Part shown: positions 10,795 to 20,566 of the stretch, piece after piece
Layout: each line of letters starts with the position of its first letter
Position numbering within the stretch: the first letter of the stretch is position 1
Source: Agapanthus africanus
Lineage: Eukaryota > Streptophyta > Magnoliopsida > Asparagales > Amaryllidaceae
Reading direction: 5' to 3'
DNA: 64,000 nt
NCBI GenBank assembly: GCA_030015575.1
Contig: JASDDO010000016.1
Location: 112,611,241 to 112,675,240 of the forward strand
Translations under genes and position numbers: made by a program
The notes under the pieces: model-generated
Database searches by the model: none
Told to the model about the DNA's origin: nothing
Seen by the model: only the letters and a program-made list of their open reading frames with translations

Positions 10795-12903
10795 TGTTGG
10801 AGATGGTGCCCTCATAGTCAATTATTGGATCACAGGTACGTGATTGCAATGATTGTGGAGGACCTATACCGGTATGACAGTCTTACTCAAGATGATAGTA
10901 TGCTATCTGGTTTGCCTTTATCAGTCATGTACATGTTCAGGTGACTGATTACATGTTACACTTTGATAGAGCCCTTAGGATCTTGCTTTACCACCAACAG
11001 TATGATGACGATCATATACGTGAGAGTTGGGTGGTTTATACGCATATCCTTAATTGTGGTCCCTAGTCGTGGGAGTTTCGAGACAGGGCATCGATACTCC
11101 GGAGTAGACTAGTGTATACAGTCGAGACCCCGACGAGGGGCGGTGGCCGGTCTCACAAGCCACTGGTGTCAGTTGGATCACCTAAGATGTATACAGGTGC
11201 TCATTGGGTTATGAGTACACCGGACAGGACTCGCCGGGAATCTGCTAGTTAGTATTATATCTATCGTCAGATAGCAGTTCCCTGGTGACATGTGTACAGG
11301 TTAGTTCATCGACCTGAGGTCGTCATTTGTCTCGTGTGAGTTCCCACTGTGCTTTGATTTCTACCCTACCACGGCTCAAAGGAGTCGTGCAAACAGGTAG
11401 CTTTTGGGTACAGTCTCGAGCCATATGGAGGCACGTGAGCGGATCGGCAGGGGATTCGTCTCTCCCGGTATTGGGGGCGAGGTCGTGCTGTGTCTAGGAG
11501 AGCCATTACACAAAGTCCATGGCCATGGTAGGAGATTTACTGGTAGGTACTCCAGTAGTATCTCAGGGTGTTATTGGGCTATACTCCGACACGACTTATA
11601 CTGCTATTGGAGGTCTGACGTTACTAGCCCCCTAGGCAGATATGCGATACTCATAGACGAACGGACCGGACTGTATATACATTGTCACTGTTAGGCTCAG
11701 TAGGGTTTTCCGGATGAGTGCGCTCATCGGCATCCCTTGAGGTCAGTCCATGGGCAGCCGTTATGCATTGCTAGTGCCGCTGACGGTTTGTGGTTAAACC
11801 CACTGCCAGGGTACTGACGAGTCATTAGAGTCCCCCACAGACAGTTTCCCAAGTTCGGGCGAAACGTTGTAGAGGCCGTATGGTTTTATGGCAGGGTTCG
11901 GAAAATGCACGTGCGTTTACGCACGTGTTATTTTTCGGGCAGATAATACTGGTCGGCTTTGGTTTAAGCCGGATCCGAGTATTATATTGAGTAGGTATAA
12001 TATCTTTGTCTCAGTTGCATTTGTATTCGGTCGTAATACAAATGCGGGTATATTTATACAGTTTCGGGGTTATCCTGAAAGTCGTTTCAGGATCACTTTT
12101 GGAAGTTGCCAGTTTCCAGTTTTCTATCAGCCGTCTTTTAACATTCGGTTAAAGACGGATTTATCTTTTCTTCTCTGAGGTGAGTCATGAGTGTGTGGAT
12201 GGTTCTAGGTGCTTCTAGATGATGACTAGGCTTCATGACTCATTAGTGTATTAATGGTTTTTGATGATGTGTTTTATGAGTCACCCTTTACCATTAATTC
12301 CTTTTGTTTGCATGAAAGATATTAGTTAAAGATCTTTTGCTTATGGTTACTCTCTCCCTCCTCCTACACTTACCCCCCATCTATATATGGCCGGCCCCCT
12401 CTCACACTCTCATTTGGATGGTTGATTTCATTTGGAAAAAAGATATGATAGTATTTGGGGTGCATGGAATTTTACAGTTCATTTCATTCCATCACCCGAT
12501 TCCCTCGGCAACTTCATTAACCGATCGTCCACGGATTTGGACGAAGTGAGACAAAGTCATCTACTCATTCTCTACATCATTCTTGGTCGTCTCTTTTAGC
12601 AAACTTGACGATCGAGTTGCCTCAAGTCAGAGGCGGGAGCCCGTTTAAAGAATCGTCGACGTGGTGCCACCTCGACGAAGGAATCGGAGATCGACGAGAT
12701 CGGAGCAGCCGCAACGGAGCGTGGGATGATGGTTGAAGAACGAAGAACTCGGATCGTTCGGTATAACCTTTCTACACTCTTTACAGTTTGTTAGTTTAGC
12801 AATAATTGCAGATCCGGGTTAAAGTATACGATAGCGCCAGTTAAAAAGTTTTTGTTCCGCATTTGGCGTCTGTAGACTGCCGGGGCGCTAGCGTAGACTT
12901 ACA
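10795..12903 (+). repeat. Copia C1 3' LTR
   Basis: 2,109 bp, the partner of 3341-5448, followed by the TSD CATAC. The U3 contains the hairpin chain at 11908-12158. A TATA-like TATATAT lies at 12382-12388, then CT-rich sequence. No gene; open frames at 11404-11694 and 11888-12178 are LTR sequence. Confidence 0.92.
11908..12158 (+). promoter_or_regulatory. Chain of six stem-loops in copia C1 U3
   Basis: Arms: CACGTGCG/CGCACGTG (11908-11915, 11920-11927); CGGCTT/AAGCCG (11954-11959, 11966-11971); GTATTATAT/GTATAATAT with two G.U pairs (11979-11987, 11995-12003); GCATTTGTATT/AATACAAATGC (12017-12027, 12035-12045); ATCCTGAAA/TTTCAGGAT (12072-12080, 12085-12093); CCGTCTTTTAAC/GTTAAAGACGG with one bulge (12131-12142, 12148-12158). 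Stems this regular are not expected by chance, and family C2 has stems at the corresponding places with different bases. The array is upstream of the TATA box and so would be at the 3' end of the genomic RNA. Confidence 0.75.
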
Positions 12904-12933
12904 CATACTACACAACGGGAAAACGATCAATCA
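12904..12933 (+). repeat. Athila 5' LTR, distal 30 bp
   Basis: This resumes the Athila LTR after copia C1. Positions 12904-12908 are the second CATAC of the TSD, and the LTR ends with GATCAATCA at 12933, as does the 3' LTR at 31860. It has one base less in an A-run than the 3' copy. Confidence 0.9.
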
Positions 12934-12936
12934 AAA

Positions 12937-12954
12937 TGGCGCCGTTGCCGGGGA
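12937..12954 (+). other. Primer-binding site, tRNA-Asp type (Athila)
   Basis: TGGCGCCGTTGCCGGGGA, three bases after the LTR end, is the reverse complement of the 3' end (acceptor plus CCA) of plant tRNA-Asp. This is the usual primer of Athila-type elements. Confidence 0.9.
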
Positions 12955-13261
12955 TCGCGCGTTAATTCGTTTACATTTTATAGTTTGAATTGAAAGAATT
13001 ATTCCATTGTTACTTCTTGAAATCAAAATTCGTACAAACTCTTATACGTGTGTTGTGATTGATTGCAAGGTGATCTGGAGCATTCTGTACTGTGATAAAA
13101 TTTTTTGGAATATACCAGAGAGCTGAGGGAGCCAAGATAAGCTCCCGGAAGAAAACTTGTACAGTGATCTCACCAGAGGACCGCGTTTCCGCGGCCATTG
13201 CCTACCAAGTGCGGCGGTTCCGCGGCCTGGTGAAGGGATCTCTGCAGTATCTTTGCAGCAG
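12955..13261 (+). other. Athila leader, proximal part
   Basis: Non-coding leader. It contains a CCCGGAAGAAAACTTG box near 13144 and the paired GC module at 13181-13228. It stops at 13261, where the LARD-like element inserted (TSD AGCAG at 13257-13261 and 24820-24824). It continues at 24825. Confidence 0.75.
13181..13228 (+). promoter_or_regulatory. GC palindrome module in the Athila leader
   Basis: CCGCGTTTCCGCGGCCA, then after 10 nt GCGGCGGTTCCGCGGCC. It lies 244 nt after the start of the primer-binding site. It is the second occurrence of such a pair in the same element (the other is in U3 at 1865). Confidence 0.6.
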
Positions 13262-14284
13262 TGTAACATTTCAAAATAATAAAATATTATTTTTAGGAAT
13301 TTTTATAATTTAATATTATTTTATTGATTATTTTAATATTAAATTTATAATTAAATATCGATAAATGGGAAAATTTTTGAAAAAATATGGAAAATTCAAA
13401 AATTATGTATTCTATGGAAATTAGTCATTTTTAAGTTTTTATGAGCATTTATATACTAATTTAGTGCTAATCGCGATTAAAAATCGCTAAGCGGATTTTT
13501 TGGCTTTTTGTGCAAAACTTGCACATATCATTTTTGGACTTGAGTCACATTTTTCTTACCATGGCTATCACTTTGGGACTACTATTTGAGTAAGAAGGAA
13601 AAGAAAAGAAAAGGGAAAAAAAAAGGAAAAGGAATGATGAAGAGAGAGAGGGGGGGTAGGTATATGTTAGCCTTTTCTTTTGTAGCCATGCTCCCATCAT
13701 TCCCCATACTCATTTCTCTCTCCCCACTCCTAAAATCAGCTGCTGCTCCTGCCCTTCCTCCTTCTTCCTCCTCTTAAAACCCCCCACAACACCATGAAAA
13801 CAAACACAAAACCTCATTCCCACTTCACTAAACTTGCTCACAAGCTCAAGATCTACGCTTTGGACCTAGAAAGTAGATGTTTTGGTGCTGTTGAGGATTC
13901 ATGAGGGTCTTAAGAGGTAATTTATTCAAAATTAGAGTGTTATTTCTTGTGCTTAAGTTTCAATTCAAGTTTCATATCGATATCGTGTAATTTGGTGCGT
14001 TTTGGACAAAACTAGAGAGGGTTAGGGTAAACTTGAGATGTTTCTTTGCAATTGGACCCTAATGGTGACCTTAGGCCCTATATTGACTAAGACCCTGACC
14101 TAGCATAACCTGAAACCAAAAAATACGGAATTACGGGACTTTCAAGTTGGTTTGTGAGTGATTAGGGTGTGCAGGTGAATCTGGGTTGACCCGGGGAGTT
14201 TCTGAGACAAAAAAACAACTCTAGGGGCCAAATTAGGGTATTAGGAGGCCACCCTGACCAGACGGACCCCATTGGACATAGGGG

Positions 14285-14323
14285 GGCCGGCCAGGCCGGC
14301 TTTGGCAAGGATGTGGCCGGCCA
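14285..14323 (+). promoter_or_regulatory. GGCC palindrome module in the LARD-like LTR
   Basis: GGCCGGCC, GGCCGGC and TGGCCGGCCA within 39 bp, about 1.02 kb into the LTR, preceded by 'cggaccccattgg'. The 3' LTR copy is at about 21588-21626, with changes in the middle arm. The solo LTR has its own GC palindrome at the same distance from its start (37042-37060). Confidence 0.6.
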
Positions 14324-15860
14324 TGTAGTGGTGGAATGTGTCGGGGTTTGTCCAGTAGCTCAAATACATCATATACATCACCCCGGACTTGTTTGATTGG
14401 CTAAATTTGGCCTGAGGCGAAATCTGGGATCGTTTTCTTGGGTTGCTGCTTTGAATTGAGTTATTGTTTTCCGTATTTTGATTTCTAGAATTTCATATTT
14501 GGGTTTTACCTCGGTCACTTGGCGTTTGTACGACTACATCGAGTGATTTCGGGTTGTTTTGCGAAGGCTAACCGTAGGTTCTAACCTATAGGCCTTTTAC
14601 CGTATCGTGTTGGTTTTAGCGTGTCGTTTTAAGTTTCGTTTTGGTTTTGATGTGATGCGATACGTGTGATATGTGTAGGTACCCCCACGACGATCCGAGA
14701 TGATGCAGAAGATGAAGGCGACATCGATACCGACACGCAGGATACAGGTGAGTAGATTTATATCTACGGGGAGAAGTCGGGTGGAGGGCGTATAGCACCC
14801 CCGCAGTTCGTGGTGATGTATACGAATACGTATACACATAGATATTGATTATATTGTTTGAGATTATTGATGATAGAGATGGATCCTAGGTGTGATTGGA
14901 TTGGTTTAGTATTGCGAAACCCTAGAGTAGTGGTTGCACCACACATACACACACACCCATACTTGCATACATTCTTCTTTCATATGTGCGTACATGGGAT
15001 TACATATTGATGTGTATATTTACACATGGGTATGGGACTATGTGTTTATATACTGGATTTGAGGATGGTAATTGGGATTTGAGATGAGTCGATGAGATTG
15101 GGCTTGAGGCCAGGAGATCGGTGATGTGATTTGGTTCGTATTGAGATACGACATGATGTTTTCGCGGGTCTTTTGGCGTAGTGATTCTTATACCTGCATG
15201 CATACATAGATGGTATCAATATTGTACTAGACGTAGATCAGTACCCCGATCATGACATTTGATAAAGAGGATACCAGATAAATAGTATGATGAATGTGAT
15301 ATTGACCCGTACCCAGATTTGGGATGCCGTACGACGGATTTACGTACGAGCTATATTTTGATGATTGATCCGCACTCTTGACTTGGGATGTCTGATTATA
15401 GATATGATATCGGATATGATATTATTAAGGCGGGATCACCGACTAATATATATACAGGTATGTATATGTATCGACTCAGATGTTAGGCGGTTTCCTTACC
15501 TGTAGCTCAGCTTGTTAGTTCAGCCGTATAGTTTAGTGTAGTTGTTAGATTAGATTAGACTCCTACCTATTTCAAAACTAATGAATCGTGGGTATTTTAA
15601 AAGACAGCCCAAGGGATCCTACGGATATTTCAAAAGACGTATCTTTTCATAAAAACACCGTAGCCCCTATTTTCAAAACCCTATGATTCGTGTTATTTCA
15701 AAAGGCACCATTTGTAGGACTTATATTAGATTAATGCAGATTAGTTATAGTTGCATCTAGTATTCAGCTCCCGCTCATTATTGTGGTTCGCTTCGCATCG
15801 CATGCTTATATTACGTTTCATACTCCATTATTGATGTTATGCCGTTAGGACACCAGCACC

Positions 15861-15926
15861 ATTACCGATGATGCGTATGTACCACGTACACTTACTTGCC
15901 GGCTCACACACATCTTCATCGGTAAT
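15861..15926 (+). promoter_or_regulatory. Conserved inverted repeat in the LARD-like LTR
   Basis: Arms ATTACCGATGA (15861-15871) and TCATCGGTAAT (15916-15926) pair perfectly around a 44-nt loop containing CCACGTACA. The same structure is in the 3' LTR (about 23164-23229). In the diverged solo LTR (49322-49387) the stem is extended to 13 bp. Conservation across diverged LTRs suggests function, possibly a protein-binding or RNA structure. Confidence 0.65.
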
Positions 15927-18900
15927 TGCCATGTCACGTACACCTTAGAAAATATTATTGCATCGACATAGGTTGTTAGCTAATAATTTAGACATGATAT
16001 TAGTGTACTTGCCTTATATGCTAGATTAGACATTGTAATTATTACTTGTTACATCATGCATGTTATTATTCATGGATTTTTATGCCTATATGCACTGTTT
16101 ACATGCTATTGAGGATTGGATTCGGATTTCCATGAGATTTTCTGGATTTGGGGTAAAACCGCAAAACTTATATAAACTTCTTTTCTCTCTTTAAAATAAA
16201 AAGTGTGGTTTTCCCATGATGTATGAGTCGTCCACCATGAGTTTGCTGATGGATTTGGAAACCCAATTCGAGGAGACGGATGAACCGTTTCGGGTACATG
16301 GTGGACCCGGTGCGGTACCCCGGTGCAAGATGAATGTGGTGATGACGTTGAGCCTGGCTGGGGAGCACTACCGACCGGTGATTTTACCTGACGCGTCGGA
16401 TATCCGGAGGATACCGTCGTGGTCTTGAGATTTATGGTAGGGGTCGGTCTGGACTGACGGCGCCCTAGGTATTGTGATTGAGACATTGAGATTTCGAGAT
16501 ATGGAGGTACAGAGACTGTGATACAGAGATATCGTGATATTTAGATTACGTTTTGTGCCGATGTTAGGCACGGTTTTATGCTGATTTCATTATGATACCT
16601 CATTTTAAAAATACAAAGGAAATCTCACTAAATTATGAAAACAGTCATTTACATGTATTCTGTTCTCATGCATTCATACCTCATTCATATGATATATTGC
16701 CACCTGAGGCACTGACATGGGCATATGAGATTACACTCGGGTTAGATATTTACCCTAGCCTTGTTATAGGCTGCATGTTATATTGGAGGATTATATATTA
16801 TGATCGTATGACCTAGGATTGCGTCATACATGCGATTTTTATTCGTAGATGTTTTTCTATTCACGAGTTGGCAACTCACCCCCGTTGTGCCCCAGTTTCT
16901 TGCAGGTGTTGCCGTACGGATTCATTACGGCTTTGCGGGCACTGTACCTTTCGGGTGACTTGCTAGTAGGTGGGTTTATTATATCACACCCATCATTATT
17001 CATTGTATATTATATTCCAGTTGTATCTAGAAGTTCCATCAACCAAACATGTAATTATTTCAGAGATAGAGACCAGTGTTGTTTATTCTATCGACCTAAG
17101 AGTCGCGCTTGTATTTATACGGATTTCATGCTGTTTTGAGTTTTCCTTTTCTGTTGTGATCCTCGCCTTTCGGCGTTGTATATTATATTGCTTGCGTGGT
17201 TGTGACCGTCGATTGACGAAGAGCTAGCTCCCGCTTGGGGATGCATTTTCCATTATATATGCTTTATCAGGTTTTGTACCCGTTTGGGGTCAGTTTTTAC
17301 AAAGGAAACTCTGCCGAAATTTTTAGAAAGGACTTGTGATTTTAAAATGCATATTTCGGCGTATTTTGCAAAACTGCTTGATTTAAATTGGTTTTCCTAC
17401 ACTCTACTACTTTTCTTGGTTTGGATTTCTGGATTTTCGGCTTACTTAGAATACGTACGCCTTGAGACGTTCGTAGTTTAAGTGCCGGTCATATTCCGTA
17501 CTTTCGGGACGTGACAAAGTTGGTATCAGAGCGTTAGGTTTTACCTTCGGAGCGTAGGATGACCCTTGGTTGATGGAATAGGTGACTAAAGTAGAGTGAC
17601 GTACCGTTGGTATGTTCCGCTGCATATTTACGACACGCCACTCCACTTAAGAAGCCTTAGGATGTACATTTCCTTGTTCAGTATCATATTCATTCCTAAT
17701 CTAGCTTCATCGGTACCAGTTTGGTTTTGCTGCCACGATTACGGGCAGGGAGAGCTACGGCTAGAGTTGCGGTCAGCACGAACGAGGACTGACCAGGGCG
17801 TGATCCCGGTGACACACTATTGTAGAGATGTGTCCTTTGATTGTGTTTTGCACCACAAGCGTTGGATGGATAGCTGTTTGAGACTTCTCGGACGTGCAGA
17901 TTAGCACTAGAGGATCGAGCCACTGACAGAGGCCAGCCAGATTTTGATGACCGTTGGTGTATTGGTTACTCATGATGATTGAGGCATGGTTCAGCATGCA
18001 GAAGAGTGAGCCAGTTATTGCTGCGAACGACAAGATATCGCCTCAGATGTTGGAGCTATTGCAGTACAAGTTGTACGAAGAGATGATAGAAGGTCGCTAG
18101 TCACCGATGATGAATGACTAGGACACATGGATTGTTCGCTACCTCGATGCGAGGTCATCAGATAAATTGATTCCAGCTAGAGACGACTTCACGCGGAGAC
18201 GTTGGGAGTCGACAGAGACGATCGAATGTCAGAAACCTATTATTCCAAGTTTAAAGTAGTCGGAAAGACATGCAGCCAATTCTATGGTCCCTCTAGAAGA
18301 ATGAAACCCTAACTCGACTTAATGACCGTATGAAAGCCTTTGAACCTTAGGGTTTACGGCAGTTCTACGGCGCCATTAGTGAGGCTTGGGTTTGCCCTTC
18401 TACGGCTGGACCACCGATGCTGTAGTATGTACTCAATACTATTAAACTGTGCCCAAGATGTTTAGATCTTGGGGGATTATGAGGTTTTGACGATTCGATT
18501 GGATGGCTCGACTTAATTCGGATGCTAGGTGGGGAGATGCAATTCTTGGGAGACTCCCGATACGAGGATAGCCGTTGGAGCTCAGTCCATGCAGCCACGA
18601 CGAGACGAGTCCGAAGCGGTCGACCTTAGAGAAAAGTGGAGTAGGCGGTTCATACGAGATCTTGATAAGATGACGTTCTACTCCACCGACATCAGAGATG
18701 CGATACGCCTGCCGAGGCATTGTACTTGGATATACCTTCCAGAAGGAGTCGCGATGAGTATGCAGCCGTTCCGGAGCAAGAAACAGATATAGTAAAGGAC
18801 GATGACTTCCGGACAGTTAGGCAGAGACGAGACTTGGAAGAGACCTTGAGCAGGATTCCTTCCAGGATACTGCTGCAATGATATTTGCACCCAGGATTAG

Positions 18901-19364
18901 ATGTGTCACGTGCATTCAGAGAGCTAGAGGCCGACGCCAGTGACATGCTGCTTGACGAGTGGTCGTGAGGATGGACCGAGAGATGACCAGAGAAGTGCCA
19001 AAACGGAATCGTCCCCGTTAGCACACCTGACAGGGCCGATGAGCCGATGGATCGTGAGATTGGTAATCCCCAGGGAAGATAAGGACATTTCTGAAATAAG
19101 TTACGAGAAGACCTAGACCCAGGAGTGGTCATTGTTACGCACACCAGCAGGCTAGAGTTCAGGATTGTCGACGAGATATGCTATGAGTGACCACGACAGT
19201 TAGCCAGAGATTCTTGGAGGATGTGCTTGAGCGGGACTATCTCGCCATGCTTGTTTTCAGTATTGTTGGGCGATTTATTCGCTTGATTTAATTTTGATGA
19301 TTGGGTCTCATGATATTTGTTTTCATGCTCTATGGTGGCACTTGCTGAGTATTTACGATTTTTG

Positions 19365-19905
19365 CACAGTTGTTGCACTTGATATCGTTTTTGAACCTTG
19401 GTTTCCTATATATATGATTTCATGGGTTTTATACATTTGAGTTGATTTTGTGCGTATGCACGCACACGATTTGGTTTTTTTGCACTCTGTATAGTTTACA
19501 TATGCTTGCAGTGCAGTGACATGTATTTTGTGCACTTAGTTGCACTGGACTTCGATTCGATTGGGATGTACGATGTTTGTTTGTGCACTTTATGCACTTG
19601 ATTGGATTTTTCGCGTGTTTCGGTGCTTGATATTGGATTTCATGATTTCGTGCATGATGGATGCACCGGATTTGGATTTTAGCGCATGTTGGGCTCATGT
19701 TATAAGATACGATTTTGGTTGCACACCAGATGCACTAAATCGGGATTTTTCGTGCATGTCAGATGCACCTGTTTTTGCTGTCTGGCACACATTTGGCCCA
19801 TGACAGATGCTTCGTGCACACCCGATGCACTTAGATGTTGTTTCTGTGCACATGTATGGCACATTTATGGATCTTGATTTCCGTGCGCACCAGCCGCACG
19901 TAGTA
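19365..19905 (+). repeat. Degenerate TGCA(C) repeat block
   Basis: About 20 occurrences of TGCAC/TGCGC/GTGCA words are spread over 540 bp, often followed by a 'gatttggattt'-like stretch, at irregular spacing of about 20-60 bp. Examples are 'ttgtgcactttatgcacttg', 'cgtgcatgatggatgcacc' and 'gtgcacacccgatgcactt'. It looks like an old tandem repeat within the LARD-like interior. The density stops sharply on both sides. Confidence 0.55.
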
Positions 19906-20530
19906 TTCATATGTATATTTTGGGATTGATTTCTTATGGAGCGGTACGTTTTTATGATGATTTCTATATGTTTTTATACTGAGCAGGACTAGTCAGAGGA
20001 CAGTACCTGAGTATATTGTGCACGCATTGATAGATTTCAAAGGGATTTCCAAAAGCGAGCTATAGTCTCATTATTTACCTACGTGTCTGATATGCCACGA
20101 AAACGTTTAAAACAGGGAACCCTTCCAAATTGTTTTCAAAAACGGTGGATCGTGCATACTAAACAAAAGATATATAAGTATATGGCTATTTTCTGATAAA
20201 GACGTCCGCCACTGTGCAGTGTTATGCGCATTGCACAACGACTTAAAAAGATTTGGCATGCATTTCCTTTAGAAACTTACATGTATAGATTTGATATTTA
20301 CATATATAGTTCTGATTTATATCATATTGGTTTTGCTTTGGATTTGGCATTCGTGTCTTTACCATGAGTCCGATGATTGCAGGATGCTTGACGGAGTTTT
20401 GTTTTCGAGTTATCTACTCGTTACTAATGCGCATGCATTGCGCTATGATGCGTTTATGTATTGATGATTTCGGAGCCCCGACGACTTCGATTTTTTATTG
20501 AAATGTTTTAGAAATTGGGGGTTTAAATTT

Positions 20531-20566
20531 AAATTCGGGGACCGAATTTCTTTAAGGGGGGAAGAT
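20531..20566 (+). other. Hairpin and polypurine tract (LARD-like)
   Basis: AAATTCGG-gga-CCGAATTT (20531-20549) is a perfect 8-bp stem directly before the tract AAGGGGGGAAGAT (20554-20566), which abuts the 3' LTR. The Del-type element has a different-sequence stem at the same place (44783-44802). Confidence 0.75.

Larger units (their letters stand above)
3341..12903 (+). mobile_element. Copia-type element C1 with decayed coding region
   Basis: This is a complete 9,563-bp element flanked by the TSD CATAC (3336-3340, 12904-12908). Its LTRs of 2,108 and 2,109 bp start TGTTGGAGAT and end CTTACA. A tRNA-Met-type primer-binding site follows the 5' LTR, and AAGTGGGAGAT precedes the 3' LTR; that primer/polypurine pairing is typical of plant copia elements. 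No open gag-pol remains; only an RNase H remnant near the 3' end is recognisable. It inserted into the Athila 5' LTR. It shares leader and LTR blocks with family C2 (1-1163 and 57999-64000). Confidence 0.92.
13262..17516 (+). repeat. LARD-like 5' LTR
   Basis: 4,255 bp. In order it holds an AT-rich start, an A/G-rich stretch (13585-13660), the GGCC palindrome module (14285-14323), a conserved inverted repeat (15861-15926) and a degenerate GAGATAT purine array (16475-16545). It ends GACGTGACA. Small open frames (for example 16106-16486 minus, 16849-17139 plus) recur at 23409 and 24152 because the LTRs are copies. They show no known domain and I do not call them genes. A diverged relative is the solo LTR at 35990-50987. 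Confidence 0.88.
17517..20566 (+). other. LARD-like interior, non-coding
   Basis: It begins with the primer-binding site TGGTATCAGAGCG (17521-17533) and ends with the polypurine tract at 20554-20566. Every open frame is short; the longest, a 150-codon minus-strand frame at 18692-19144, resembles no family I know. Some stretches around 18000-18900 could be decayed gag, but no zinc knuckle or other motif survives. A TGCAC-rich repeat block lies at 19365-19905. This is a carrier interior without genes. Confidence 0.75.

Noticed and set aside
12937-12954. Possible tRNA-Asp gene
   Set aside because: Only the 18 bases complementary to the tRNA 3' end are present, directly after an LTR; it is a primer-binding site.
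13586-13777. Lysine-rich small frame
   Set aside because: Arises from an A/G-rich low-complexity tract in the LTR; the 3' LTR copy has indels in it.
16106-16486. Conserved 126-codon minus-strand frame also present at 23409-23789
   Set aside because: It is conserved because it lies in the two LTRs of one element; the pattern of changes is not protein-like and the solo LTR does not keep it open.
18692-19144. 150-codon minus-strand frame in the LARD-like interior
   Set aside because: No recognisable family, serine-rich, opposite to the element's sense; likely chance.
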